Origin: Lachnospiraceae bacterium
Lineage (GTDB): Bacteria; Bacillota; Clostridia; Lachnospirales; Lachnospiraceae
Direction: 5' to 3'
DNA length: 64,000 bases
NCBI GenBank assembly: GCA_016287675.1
Contig: JAEFAR010000008.1
Span: 1-64,000 of the forward strand
Below the pieces are notes generated by a model that searched no databases, was not told where the DNA came from, and saw only the letters and a list, made by a program, of their open reading frames with translations. Shown here piece after piece: positions 35,186 through 44,275 of the stretch. Numbering within the stretch: the stretch's first letter is position 1; every line of letters starts with the position of its first letter. Made by a program: the position numbers and the translations under genes.

Positions 35186-35203
35186 ATTGGTAACGTTTCC
35201 AAT
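35186..35203 (+). promoter_or_regulatory. LacI-family operator and promoter
   Basis: ATTGGTAACGTTTCCAAT is a near-perfect palindrome with the central CG typical of LacI-family operators. It lies just downstream of TTGCAA (35154-35159) and TAATAT (35176-35181), close to the probable transcription start, so it would block initiation. Autoregulation of the following gene is inferred. Confidence 0.75.
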
Positions 35204-35246
35204 AATTTAAATCCGTTGTTACGGACAGCTTTTTCAAGGGGTTTAT

Positions 35247-36266
35247 ATGGAACAGATCACGATAAAAGATGTTGCTAAAGCGTGCGGTGTGGGAGTCAGC
35301 ACGGTATCCAGAGCAATAAACGATCATCCGAACATCAATGAAGAAACGAAAGAACTTGTTCTTAAAAAGATCAAGGAACTGGGTTATGTTCCCAACAACA
35401 GCGCCAGAAACCTGAAGAGAAGTGAAGGCAAAGCCATCGCTGTTCTTGTAAAGGGTATGACAAACCCCTTCTTTAACGTGATGATCAAGATCATGGAAGA
35501 GGACATCATCTCAAGAGGATACACTATGGTGCTTCAGCACGTGGATCCTTCGGAAGATGAAGCGGACGTCGCTCTGGAGCTCACAAAAGAGAAGAGACTT
35601 TGCGGTATCATCTTTCTGGGAGGCATAGTCACCAGAAGGGGAAGCAAGCTCGGACTTTTAAATGTTCCCTATGTGGTTTCCACCATCGGAGCTCCCTTAA
35701 AAGGAGTACATGAGGAAGATTACTCTTCCGTAGCGGTGGATGACGAGAGAGAAGGGGAAAAGGCAACACGTTATCTTCTGAATAAGGGATACAAAAGGAT
35801 AGCCATTTTTGCCGGTGCAAAGGATGACACTTCGGTAGGAATGCTGAGACTCGCCGGCTACAGAAAAGCCTTGGAGGAGGCGGGGATCCCCGTTGATGAG
35901 GATCTCATCATGTATCTTCCTAAGGACAACGAAGAGTACTCTTACTACACAGGTTACTCTTCGGCAAAAAGACTGATAGAAGAAGGCACGGTTTTTGATG
36001 CTGTCTTTGCCATAGCCGATGTAATGGCGGTGGGAGCCTGCAGAGCCTTTTTGGAGACAGGCAGAAAGATACCGAAAGATGTGGCGGTCATGGGCTTTGA
36101 CGGTATCGACCTGACAAGGTTTTATCTGCCATCCATCACCACAGTGGCACAGCCCATCAAGCAAATGGCCATTGAGACCAGCAGGCTTCTTTTTGAAGTG
36201 ATAGACGGCAAGGAACACAGACATCTGGTTTTTGATGCTGAAATAGTAGAACGTGAGACAACCTGA
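35247..36266 (+). CDS. LacI-family transcriptional regulator
   Basis: A 339-residue regulator. The N-terminal helix-turn-helix and hinge (TIKDVAKACGVGVSTVSRAINDHPNI ... LGYVPNNSARNLKR, read in pieces) binds DNA; the rest is a periplasmic-binding-like sensor domain ending in VMGFDGIDLTRFYLPSITTVAQP. Effector probably a sugar or nucleoside. No sugar catabolic genes are adjacent, so targets lie elsewhere except the operator in its own promoter. Confidence 0.95.
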   Translation: MEQITIKDVAKACGVGVSTVSRAINDHPNINEETKELVLKKIKELGYVPNNSARNLKRSEGKAIAVLVKGMTNPFFNVMIKIMEEDIISRGYTMVLQHVDPSEDEADVALELTKEKRLCGIIFLGGIVTRRGSKLGLLNVPYVVSTIGAPLKGVHEEDYSSVAVDDEREGEKATRYLLNKGYKRIAIFAGAKDDTSVGMLRLAGYRKALEEAGIPVDEDLIMYLPKDNEEYSYYTGYSSAKRLIEEGTVFDAVFAIADVMAVGACRAFLETGRKIPKDVAVMGFDGIDLTRFYLPSITTVAQPIKQMAIETSRLLFEVIDGKEHRHLVFDAEIVERETT

Positions 36267-36281
36267 GGGTTGTCTCTTTTT
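36256..36281 (+). terminator. Terminator overlapping the LacI stop codon
   Basis: AGACAACC (36256-36263) and GGTTGTCT (36268-36275) with the TGA stop in the loop, then CTTTTTG. Confidence 0.8.
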
Positions 36282-36381
36282 GTTGGACTCGAAGGAGTAT
36301 CATTAAAATGATAACCCTTAAAAATTTTGATAAAAAAGTGGCACTGTGTCACAAAAATGCCATAAGCCTCGGAGAGATCAT

Positions 36382-38106
36382 ATGAAAAAGACTTTAAAAT
36401 GCCTTTTGTTTGGTGAAAAAAAATCCAAGACTCAGCGTATAATGTCCGGTGAAATCAGAACAGGAGCGCCGAAAATGAAGAGTTTTTTGCTTGGAATAAT
36501 ATATACGGTAGTGGTTGCGGGGGCGCTGGTACATTTTTCAGGATGTAATGTTCCGGAGATCTCGGAGATCACGGAAATGTTATCTCTGCCACCCACAGTT
36601 ACCGCAACACCTACACCCGCAGCAGCTGCGGAGGAAAATGAAAAGAAGCCTGCAGCCACACCCGTTGTCGAGACGGCAAAAACAGAAACCGTCGACGGAA
36701 TGGCTGTTACGGAAACGGATGATTTCGTTTGGACCACAGGAAGCGTAAACATGCGCAAAGGTCCCGGAACGGACTATGACAAGCTTGGCACTCTGTCGGT
36801 AAATACTAAAGTACACAGGACGGGCATCTGTGAAAACGGATGGATCAGGATCGAACATAAAGAGCTCACCGCTTACATCAGCGGAAAGTACTACACAACA
36901 ACGGAACCTGAGGTTACAAAGGCTCCGGGAACTACGTTAACACCCACACCGAAAGCAAAGACCACATCTGCTGCGAAGGCCACAAGCGTTCCCACGTCGA
37001 CGCCGGTGGCAAAAAACACCGCTACTGCGACGCCAAGTCCGTCCCCTGCGGTAAATGACGATCCGGGCACGATCCTGGCTTTGATGAATTCGGTGGGGAG
37101 CAACGTGGACACAAGGAGTGCGGCGGATTTCTACTATGAAACCGAAAAAACGGCAACATCTGCCTTTTTGAGATATGCCAGCACTTCCACTACCTTCAGC
37201 ATCCTCTACAAGGACAAGAGCTGCATGCACACCCCCGAGTATTTCCTTGCAACCTACCCCGAACTTTATCGGGTGGAAGTGGATTACAATCTGAGTACAA
37301 GATATTCGAACGCGATATATGTTGTGTTTAACGTAACCATGAAGGAAGGCGGACAATATGCCTACGCCATAAGGACGGGGGATACTTCCAATCTGACGGA
37401 AGAGGAACTCTATGCTCTGAAATCGGTCAAAAAGCTTTCGGACAGTATGAAGCTTTACGATCTGAGTGAGATCGAGCTGATTTTGAAGGTTCATGACTAT
37501 CTTATAAACAATACGAAGTACGATACGGATTACAATAAAGTATCCCACACTCCCTATGGCCTCCTCACAAACAAGACGGCGGTCTGCGACGGTTACGCCG
37601 AGACTTTCATGATCTTTATGCTGCTCAACGAGATTGATTGCCAGACGGTAACAGGCTACGCTTCCGAGGATCATGCATGGAATCAGGTCTGTGTTGACAA
37701 TAAGTGGTATAATATAGATATCACCTGGGACGATCCCATTACCAAGGACAGCAAGACCGGAAAAGTGGTTGACACGCTGAGATACACCTATTTTATGATC
37801 AATGATGAGGTGTTGGGGCAGACTCACACATCCACCTGCGGTTACGAGAAAAAGTGCACTTCCGATAAGTATCATCTGTACACTTACAGGCAATACTTCT
37901 GTGAGTCGGATGATGATGTGAAGCAGCAGATAGAGATTCAGAAAAACAACGACAGTATTTTCTTTGTTTACAGGGAAGGAAAATATCGAAAAGAAGATCT
38001 GGTGTCCATTTTCCAGAGCGTTTACAACGTTGCATTGTCAAGCTATGCTCCGGTGGAGATAAGAAAAGGATATATGATGTTCGAGGTGATAAATCCCTTC
38101 AGGTAA
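36382..38106 (+). CDS. SH3-linker-transglutaminase-like surface protein
   Basis: A 574-residue exported protein. A positively charged N-terminus leads to one hydrophobic segment (SFLLGIIYTVVVAGALVHFSGC), which may be a membrane anchor or a poor lipobox. Then a Thr-Pro-rich spacer, a bacterial SH3 domain (VNMRKGPGTDYDKLGTL ... WIRI), a second Thr-Pro spacer, and a transglutaminase-like core with catalytic Cys in TAVCDGYAETF, His in EDHAWNQV and Asp in NIDITWDDP. It probably cross-links or cleaves wall-associated proteins. Start at 36382 is supported by CGGAGAG; the GTG at 36346 is less likely. Confidence 0.88.
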   Translation: MKKTLKCLLFGEKKSKTQRIMSGEIRTGAPKMKSFLLGIIYTVVVAGALVHFSGCNVPEISEITEMLSLPPTVTATPTPAAAAEENEKKPAATPVVETAKTETVDGMAVTETDDFVWTTGSVNMRKGPGTDYDKLGTLSVNTKVHRTGICENGWIRIEHKELTAYISGKYYTTTEPEVTKAPGTTLTPTPKAKTTSAAKATSVPTSTPVAKNTATATPSPSPAVNDDPGTILALMNSVGSNVDTRSAADFYYETEKTATSAFLRYASTSTTFSILYKDKSCMHTPEYFLATYPELYRVEVDYNLSTRYSNAIYVVFNVTMKEGGQYAYAIRTGDTSNLTEEELYALKSVKKLSDSMKLYDLSEIELILKVHDYLINNTKYDTDYNKVSHTPYGLLTNKTAVCDGYAETFMIFMLLNEIDCQTVTGYASEDHAWNQVCVDNKWYNIDITWDDPITKDSKTGKVVDTLRYTYFMINDEVLGQTHTSTCGYEKKCTSDKYHLYTYRQYFCESDDDVKQQIEIQKNNDSIFFVYREGKYRKEDLVSIFQSVYNVALSSYAPVEIRKGYMMFEVINPFR

Positions 38107-38113
38107 TTAAATC

Positions 38114-38142
38114 TTTACAGATCGGATAAACAGGATTAGAAT
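38114..38142 (+). promoter_or_regulatory. Promoter of Sir2 gene
   Basis: TTTACA (38114-38119), 17-base spacer, TAGAAT (38137-38142). Confidence 0.6.
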
Positions 38143-38167
38143 ACCTTCATCCGAAAAGAGGCATCAT

Positions 38168-38896
38168 ATGGAACTTCAGGAAAAAACAGAAGAATTACAG
38201 AAGTTGATCGATTCCTCCGATAATATTGTATTTTTCGGAGGAGCGGGAGTCAGCACCGAAAGCGGTATACCTGATTTCAGAAGTACGGACGGACTGTACA
38301 ATCAGCAATACAAGTACCCTCCGGAAACTATCCTCAGCCACACGTTCTTCATGCGTAAAAGTGAAGAATTTTATGAGTTTTACAGGGCAAAAATGAACCC
38401 TGCAGGTTTTGAACCCAATGTGACCCACAGGTTTCTCGCAGAACTTGAAAAAAGCGGTAAACTTAAGGGCGTCATTACACAGAATATAGACGGATTGCAT
38501 CAGAAGGCAGGCAGTAAAAAAGTCTGGGAGCTCCACGGAAGCACACAGAGAAATCATTGCATGAATTGCGGCAAGTTCTATGGACCCGAGGCTGTTTTTG
38601 GTGTTAAGGACATTCCTCAATGCTCCTGCGGCGGAGTGATCAAACCGGATGTTGTTCTCTACGAGGAAGGACTGGATGAAAACACGGTGGAAAATGCCAT
38701 TCGTCTGATCGCAGAGGCCGATGTTCTGATCATAGGAGGAACATCTCTTGCAGTCTACCCCGCAGCGGGCTTTATCAGATACTTCAGAGGACGCAGTCTG
38801 GTCCTGATCAACAGATCCCGGACTGCCTACGATTCCGACGCGGATCTTTTGATACACGCGGGACTTGGCGAGGTCTTCTCGCAATTACATGTTTAG
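38168..38896 (+). CDS. Sir2-family NAD-dependent deacylase
   Basis: A 242-residue sirtuin: NAD site FFGGAGVSTESGIPDFRS, TQNIDGLHQKAG, catalytic His in WELHGS, zinc Cys pairs CMNCGKFY and CSCGG, and IGGTSLAVYPAAG. It removes acyl groups from lysines in cytoplasmic proteins using NAD. An HD-domain gene follows 16 bases later and is probably co-transcribed. Confidence 0.95.
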   Translation: MELQEKTEELQKLIDSSDNIVFFGGAGVSTESGIPDFRSTDGLYNQQYKYPPETILSHTFFMRKSEEFYEFYRAKMNPAGFEPNVTHRFLAELEKSGKLKGVITQNIDGLHQKAGSKKVWELHGSTQRNHCMNCGKFYGPEAVFGVKDIPQCSCGGVIKPDVVLYEEGLDENTVENAIRLIAEADVLIIGGTSLAVYPAAGFIRYFRGRSLVLINRSRTAYDSDADLLIHAGLGEVFSQLHV

Positions 38897-38912
38897 AAGG
38901 TAAGAACAGCTG

Positions 38913-39434
38913 ATGAGATACAACAGAAAGTACATTGAACAGCAGATATCGAGAGAAGTGGAGCAGCTGGAAAAAGAAAGCAGGTTTTCACTTACACGCG
39001 ACTTCATCCAGCACGGTGAAGTCTCCGTTTTTGTGCATTGTGTTTGCGTAGCCTACCTTAGCTGCGCCATTATGCGCTTCTTTAACATCAGGGCAAACCT
39101 GGGAGCACTGATCCTGGGAGCGTTGCTTCATGATTATTTCCTGTATGACTGGCATGACGGAGAGAGGTGCAGGAAGGTCCACGGCTTCACCCATCCTTTC
39201 AAAGCCTGCAACAATGCGAAGGAGGACGTTGATCTTTCTCCTTTGGAGGAAAACATCATCAAGAGGCACATGTTCCCGCTGGTACCCATTCCCCCCAGAT
39301 ACAAAGAGTCATGGATAGTCTGCCTTGCGGACAAGATCTGTGCCTGCGAGGAAACTCTCATAGGACATTGCAAGGGCAGGAAGATGGAGTTCGCAGAAAA
39401 GATGTACGAAAAAGGGAAGATCACCACGGATTGA
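38913..39434 (+). CDS. HD-domain phosphohydrolase-like protein
   Basis: A 173-residue protein. VFVHCVCVAYLSC supplies the first His, LGALLHDYFLYDW the HD pair, HGFTHPF and IIKRHMFPLVP further His, and LADKICACEE the last Asp, a typical HD metal site. Such proteins hydrolyse phosphomonoesters or nucleotides; the substrate is unknown. Start 38913 has AAGGTAAG upstream. Shared transcript with the Sir2 gene is likely. Confidence 0.85.
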   Translation: MRYNRKYIEQQISREVEQLEKESRFSLTRDFIQHGEVSVFVHCVCVAYLSCAIMRFFNIRANLGALILGALLHDYFLYDWHDGERCRKVHGFTHPFKACNNAKEDVDLSPLEENIIKRHMFPLVPIPPRYKESWIVCLADKICACEETLIGHCKGRKMEFAEKMYEKGKITTD

Positions 39435-39438
39435 GATC

Positions 39439-39460
39439 AGCCCCCACGGGGGCTTTTTTT
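39439..39460 (+). terminator. Rho-independent terminator
   Basis: AGCCCCC (39439-39445), two-base loop centre, GGGGGCT (39448-39454), T-run to 39460. Confidence 0.9.
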
Positions 39461-39466
39461 CTTGCC

Positions 39467-39495
39467 TTGCCATTTACAAACGGATGTGCTAATAT
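39467..39495 (+). promoter_or_regulatory. Promoter of nucleotide-sugar dehydratase gene
   Basis: TTGCCA (39467-39472), 17-base spacer, TAATAT (39490-39495). The following leader has a hairpin AGGCTGT/ACAGCCT about 20 bases on. Confidence 0.5.
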
Positions 39496-39562
39496 TTCAT
39501 AATGTTAAATCGAAAAGGCTGTAGATCCGACACAGCCTGATAAGGGCAGGGATTCAGATAAA

Positions 39563-41446
39563 ATGGAAAATAATGACAATAAAAATAAAGAGAAAAAGAT
39601 CAATTATGCTTTGCTTTTAAGGCAGTTATCATTACTTCTGGTGGATGCTCTTTCGGCTCTGGCCGCATCCTCCATGGCACTCTGGGTGAGATTCAGTTTT
39701 TCGGTGGAAGCCATTAACAAGGACTTTCTGGAAAATGTTTTCACTTATGCGGTTCCGAACATTATCAGTATCATAGTCATATACTGGCTGTTCAGGCTCT
39801 ACAGGAGCGTCTGGCTTTACGCCGGGCTCTATGAGATGCAGCAGATAATTTTTGCCGTTTGTACCGCCACAGTGGTTCATTATGCCGAAGTACGGATCAC
39901 CGACGGAAACATGCCCCGAAGCTATTGGTTCTTCTACCTTCTTTTCCTGGGCATATTTACATCCATCAGCCGTTTCTCTTACAGGATCTTAAGAAGAATG
40001 CAGATCAAGATCAAAGGAAGAAGGAACGGTGAAGAAGTTACACGTGTAATGGTCGTTGGAGCGGGCAGCGCTGCGGACATTCTGATCCATGAGATCAAAT
40101 CCAGCCTTCACCTGAGCCTTGACCCCGTCTGCATCGTAGATGATGACATAAAGCTTAAGGGAAGGAGCCTCAGAGGCATCAACATCATCGGGACCACCGA
40201 AGACATACCCGAGGCTGTTAAGAAATACGATGTGGGTGAGATCATCATTGCCATGCCTTCCGTTTCCAAGAGAAGGATCGCTGAGATCACAAACATCTGC
40301 AATACCACAGGTTGTATCATCAGAACTCTGCCGGGAGTTTACCAGCTGGTAAACCAGGAGGTTTCTGTTTCAAAGCTAAGACCGGTGGAGATCGAAGACC
40401 TTTTGGGCAGAGAACCGGTTAAGGTCGACATCGACAGGATCAACGGCTTTTTGGAAAAGCAGACGGTGCTGGTCACAGGTGGCGGAGGTTCCATCGGATC
40501 CGAGCTCTGCAGACAGATCGCCGCAGCAAGACCCGGAAGGCTTGTGATCTTTGATATATATGAAAACAACGCTTACGACATTCAGCAGGAACTCAAAATG
40601 ACAAATCCCAACCTGAGTGTGACGGTGCTGATCGGCTCTGTCAGGGATGTATCGAGAGTAGAGTATGTTTTTGAGACTTACCGTCCGAACATTGTTTTTC
40701 ATGCCGCAGCCCACAAGCACGTTCCCCTCATGGAGGATTCACCCAATGAGGCCATTAAGAACAACGTATTCGGTACTTTGAACGTTGCAAGAGCCGCAGA
40801 TAAGTACGGAGCCCAGCGATTTGTCCTGATCTCCACCGACAAGGCGGTAAATCCCACAAACGTGATGGGTGCCTCCAAGCGTATGTGCGAGATGATCATT
40901 CAGGCCTATTCGAGAATGTCCAAGACGAAGTTTGCAGCAGTCAGGTTCGGGAATGTTCTTGGCAGCAACGGTTCCGTCATTCCGCTCTTTAAGAAGCAGA
41001 TAAGTGCCGGAGGACCCGTTACGGTCACTCATCCCGATATCATAAGATACTTTATGACGATACCCGAAGCGGTTTCACTGGTGCTGGAAGCGGGCGCCTA
41101 TGCAGGAAACGGAGAGATCTATGTCCTTGATATGGGACAGCCTGTGAGGATCGCCGATCTTGCGGAAAATCTTATAAGACTTTCCGGTTATGTCCCCAAT
41201 GAAGACATAATGATCGAGTACACGGGGCTTCGTCCGGGTGAAAAGCTCTATGAAGAGAGACTCATGGATGAGGAAGGGCTCGAAAAGACAGAGAACAATC
41301 TGATATCTGTTGCAAAGCCCATTGAAATGGATGATAAGCTTTTCTTTGAAAAGCTTGATAAGATATACGGGGATGCGTACTCTGAAGGTGAAGACATCAG
41401 AACTTGCATATCGGAGATCGTTCCCACCTACAAGGCAGACAAATAA
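39563..41446 (+). CDS. Membrane CapD/WbpM-type nucleotide-sugar 4,6-dehydratase
   Basis: A 627-residue protein: four N-terminal membrane helices, a first Rossmann-like domain (VMVVGAGSAADILIHEI), and a C-terminal SDR domain with VLVTGGGGSIGSELCRQI (NAD), STDKAVNPTNVMGASK and RPGEKLYEE. The catalytic Tyr of YxxxK is Met (MGASK), as in the FlaA1/WbpM dehydratases acting on UDP-GlcNAc. It makes 4-keto-6-deoxy sugars for surface glycans at the inner membrane face. glmS, which supplies amino sugars, follows 24 bases later. Confidence 0.92.
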   Translation: MENNDNKNKEKKINYALLLRQLSLLLVDALSALAASSMALWVRFSFSVEAINKDFLENVFTYAVPNIISIIVIYWLFRLYRSVWLYAGLYEMQQIIFAVCTATVVHYAEVRITDGNMPRSYWFFYLLFLGIFTSISRFSYRILRRMQIKIKGRRNGEEVTRVMVVGAGSAADILIHEIKSSLHLSLDPVCIVDDDIKLKGRSLRGINIIGTTEDIPEAVKKYDVGEIIIAMPSVSKRRIAEITNICNTTGCIIRTLPGVYQLVNQEVSVSKLRPVEIEDLLGREPVKVDIDRINGFLEKQTVLVTGGGGSIGSELCRQIAAARPGRLVIFDIYENNAYDIQQELKMTNPNLSVTVLIGSVRDVSRVEYVFETYRPNIVFHAAAHKHVPLMEDSPNEAIKNNVFGTLNVARAADKYGAQRFVLISTDKAVNPTNVMGASKRMCEMIIQAYSRMSKTKFAAVRFGNVLGSNGSVIPLFKKQISAGGPVTVTHPDIIRYFMTIPEAVSLVLEAGAYAGNGEIYVLDMGQPVRIADLAENLIRLSGYVPNEDIMIEYTGLRPGEKLYEERLMDEEGLEKTENNLISVAKPIEMDDKLFFEKLDKIYGDAYSEGEDIRTCISEIVPTYKADK

Positions 41447-41470
41447 TACATTAATAGAGGGAGATCTTAT

Positions 41471-43303
41471 ATGTGCGGAATCATAGGTTTTACAGGGTAT
41501 ATAGATGCCAAGGAAGTCCTGCTCAACGGACTTGCGGAGCTTGAATACAGGGGATACGACAGTGCGGGAGTTGCGGTCTTCACCGACAAAGGCATCGAGA
41601 CCTTTAAGAATGTGGGAAAGGTAGCCGCTCTCAGAAATGAGATACCTGCAGGAGTTGAAAGCTCATGCGGTATCGGACACACCAGATGGGCCACCCACGG
41701 CGGCGTCACCAAAACAAATGCTCATCCCCATACCTGCGGAAAAGTTACCCTGATACACAACGGTATCATCGAGAATTATCACGAACTTGCGGCAGAATTG
41801 AAAAACGGCGGAAGGATCCCTCAGTCCCAGACCGATACCGAAGTGGCCGCCATGCTTTTGGATTCCCTTTATACCGGAGATGCTTATGCTGCCATTTCCG
41901 AAGCCGTAAAAAGGCTCACGGGAGCATATGCCTTCTGTATCATGTTTGAGGATCAGAAGGATGTGATCTATTGCATCAGAAAGGGCAGTCCCCTGGTTGC
42001 ATGTATGGCAGAAGAGGGAGCGGTGATCGCTTCCGATATGGTGGCATTGCTCAAGTACTCCAAAGAGTATTTTGTACTTCCTGAATTTAATATCGCAAAA
42101 CTCACAAAGAACTCTGTTATAGTGACGGACCTTTACGGAAACAGTGTCACACCCACCATGCTTTCCGTAAACTGGGACATGTCTGCCGCTCAGAAGAACG
42201 GCTTCAAGCATTACATGCTGAAGGAGATCCACGAGCAGCCCGAATCCGTAAAGCTCACTGTCCGCCCCCGCATAAAGAGGGAGAACGGAGCGGTTCTTCC
42301 GGATTTCAGCGAAGACAAGATCCCCGACGAGCTTTTCTTAAATGCGGGAAAGATCGTTATCACAGCCTGCGGAACCGCTATGCACGCGGGACTTGTGGGA
42401 AGAGTGCTGATCGAAAAGATGATCAGGGTGCCGGTTTCCGTAGAGATCGCATCCGAGTTCAGATACGCGGATCCCATTGTTGACAAGGATTCCCTTGTGA
42501 TCGTGGTTTCCCAGTCAGGAGAGACCGCAGACACGCTGGCAGCTTTGAGACTTGCGAAGGAAAGAGGATCAAAGACGCTGGCCATCGTAAACGTAAAGGG
42601 CAGCTCCATAGCGAGAGAAGCCGACTACTGCATGTACACCCATGCGGGACCGGAGATCGCGGTAGCCAGCACAAAGGCATATACGGCTCAGCTGGCTGTG
42701 TTTTACCTTATTGCCTGCCGTTTCGCCCTTGCTACGGGCAAATTCAGCAGAGAACAGGCAACGGAATTCATGAACGAGCTGGAAGCCGTTCCCGAAAAGA
42801 TCGAAAAGATCCTTGAAGAAAGAGGAGTGATCAAGGAACTCAGCAAGCGGCTCACACCCGCAAGAGACCTTTTCTTTATCGGAAGAGGCCTGGATTACGC
42901 ACTTTCCTGTGAGGGCTCCATCAAGCTCAAGGAGATCACATACATCCATTCCGAAGCCTATGCTGCGGGAGAACTGAAACACGGAACCCTTTCCCTCATT
43001 ACCGGCGGAACCCCCGTGATCGCTCTGGGAACACAGAGCGCTGTCTTCCCCAAGCTCATATCAAATGTAAAAGAAGTACGGGCAAGAGGTGCCATGGTAA
43101 TTCTTGTTACCAACGGCGCCAACGTCGATGACATTGAAAAAGGCATATGTGACGAGCACCTTGTGATACCTGCCTGCAGGGATGAGTTTGCACCTTTCCT
43201 GGCTGCCATCTATCTCCAGCTCATCGCTTACTACACATCCTCCTACAGAGGACTCGATGTGGATCAGCCCAGAAATCTTGCCAAATCCGTTACTGTTGAG
43301 TGA
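41471..43303 (+). CDS. glmS: Glutamine-fructose-6-phosphate aminotransferase
   Basis: A 610-residue enzyme. C2 is the glutaminase nucleophile (MCGIIGFTGYIDAKEVLL), with EYRGYDSAGVAV and GHTRWATHG in the same domain; two SIS domains follow (SQSGETADTLAALRLAK, TKAYTAQLAVFYL) and the end DVDQPRNLAKSVTVE is canonical. It makes glucosamine-6-phosphate for peptidoglycan. There is no room upstream for a glmS ribozyme. Confidence 0.98.
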   Translation: MCGIIGFTGYIDAKEVLLNGLAELEYRGYDSAGVAVFTDKGIETFKNVGKVAALRNEIPAGVESSCGIGHTRWATHGGVTKTNAHPHTCGKVTLIHNGIIENYHELAAELKNGGRIPQSQTDTEVAAMLLDSLYTGDAYAAISEAVKRLTGAYAFCIMFEDQKDVIYCIRKGSPLVACMAEEGAVIASDMVALLKYSKEYFVLPEFNIAKLTKNSVIVTDLYGNSVTPTMLSVNWDMSAAQKNGFKHYMLKEIHEQPESVKLTVRPRIKRENGAVLPDFSEDKIPDELFLNAGKIVITACGTAMHAGLVGRVLIEKMIRVPVSVEIASEFRYADPIVDKDSLVIVVSQSGETADTLAALRLAKERGSKTLAIVNVKGSSIAREADYCMYTHAGPEIAVASTKAYTAQLAVFYLIACRFALATGKFSREQATEFMNELEAVPEKIEKILEERGVIKELSKRLTPARDLFFIGRGLDYALSCEGSIKLKEITYIHSEAYAAGELKHGTLSLITGGTPVIALGTQSAVFPKLISNVKEVRARGAMVILVTNGANVDDIEKGICDEHLVIPACRDEFAPFLAAIYLQLIAYYTSSYRGLDVDQPRNLAKSVTVE

Positions 43304-43406
43304 TTAAAAGTAGTTTAAAGATATTTTATTCTTACTTTATTTCATTTTTTATTGCGAGGTTGTATTATCTTAGTCAGTTCCAAAGGGAATATTTGATCTG
43401 ATAAAG

Positions 43407-43436
43407 AAAAAGCGGATTGATTGTCCGCTTTATTCT
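43407..43436 (+). terminator. Rho-independent terminator after glmS
   Basis: AAAGCGGA (43409-43416) pairs with TCCGCTTT (43424-43431), then ATTCTT. Confidence 0.7.
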
Positions 43437-43465
43437 TGTCTATTGGCTTGTGAAAGAGGTTTAAA

Positions 43466-44182
43466 ATGCAGATAGGTAACAAAAAGACCACGTTGAAGGA
43501 CAACGCGGCGCTGTATACCCATGAATCGGATGGGCTTACGGAAAGAGAAAAATTCAGATCCTTGCACGGAAGAAAGAAATGGATACAGTTCAGGGACTAC
43601 TATCTTCTTAAGATCATTGCGGTAGTCTGTGTTCTGGCATTTGTGGTATCCCTTCTTGTAACGGTCTTCAGCCCCAAGCCCGAGATAGCCTTCTATGCGG
43701 CTGTAAGCGATTATGTTCTGGATTACGAAGAGATCGCAGAAATGCAGAAGGAGTTCAATGAATACATTTCTCTGGATGAAGAGAAGGAAGAGACCATGTT
43801 TGACAGCTCCTTCTATTTCCTGAGCGATGAGATGGCTTCCATGCAAAAATATGCGGTTTATGTTGCGGTGGGACAGATCAGTGTTTCCATCATGCCTCAG
43901 TCGGTTTACGAGAAGCTGGTGGTAAACAACTACTTTAAGCCTTTATCGGAGGCCTTGTCCACGGAGCTGTATCTGAAGCTTTCCGACAGATTTGTAATGA
44001 GTGCCACTGCAGATGACAAAGGTAACCTTATTCCCGATTCCGAAAAGGCCTACGGCATCTGTCTGGACGGAACGAGATTCTTCCCTGAGGGAAAGCTCTC
44101 GGAGCCTGTGATCCTGACTGTTTGTCCGGCATGGGAAAACGACGCCGTATGCTCTCAGTATATCGAATTTCTTTTGAAATAA
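43466..44182 (+). CDS. Single-pass membrane protein, unknown
   Basis: A 238-residue protein with a charged cytosolic N-terminus of about 48 residues, one helix (YYLLKIIAVVCVLAFVVSLL), and an extracellular domain with alternating strands and acidic stretches (EFNEYISLDEEKEETM). The exterior part resembles no family I recognise. It may be conserved only in this group. It ends in a terminator at 44217 and starts after a hairpin at 43407, so it is a unit of its own. Confidence 0.65.
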   Translation: MQIGNKKTTLKDNAALYTHESDGLTEREKFRSLHGRKKWIQFRDYYLLKIIAVVCVLAFVVSLLVTVFSPKPEIAFYAAVSDYVLDYEEIAEMQKEFNEYISLDEEKEETMFDSSFYFLSDEMASMQKYAVYVAVGQISVSIMPQSVYEKLVVNNYFKPLSEALSTELYLKLSDRFVMSATADDKGNLIPDSEKAYGICLDGTRFFPEGKLSEPVILTVCPAWENDAVCSQYIEFLLK

Positions 44183-44185
44183 TCT

Positions 44186-44214
44186 TTGCAGTTTCAATGT
44201 AAAAGATATATAAT
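44186..44214 (+). promoter_or_regulatory. Promoter overlapping upstream terminator
   Basis: TTGCAG (44186-44191), 17-base spacer, perfect TATAAT (44209-44214). Transcription would start at about 44221, inside the 5' arm of the terminator at 44217-44244, so the new RNA would carry a shortened stem. Confidence 0.65.
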
Positions 44215-44216
44215 AA

Positions 44217-44244
44217 AGGTGTATGCCTCGCATACGCCTTTTTT
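44217..44244 (+). terminator. Terminator of the 43466 gene
   Basis: GGTGTATGC (44218-44226) pairs with GCATACGCC (44230-44238), followed by TTTTTT. Confidence 0.8.
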
Positions 44245-44275
44245 CGTACAATTTTTTCAAAAATCGGAGGGTTTT

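Noticed and set aside
41447-41470. glmS ribozyme
   Set aside because: Only 24 bases lie between the previous stop codon and the glmS start, too few for the ribozyme.
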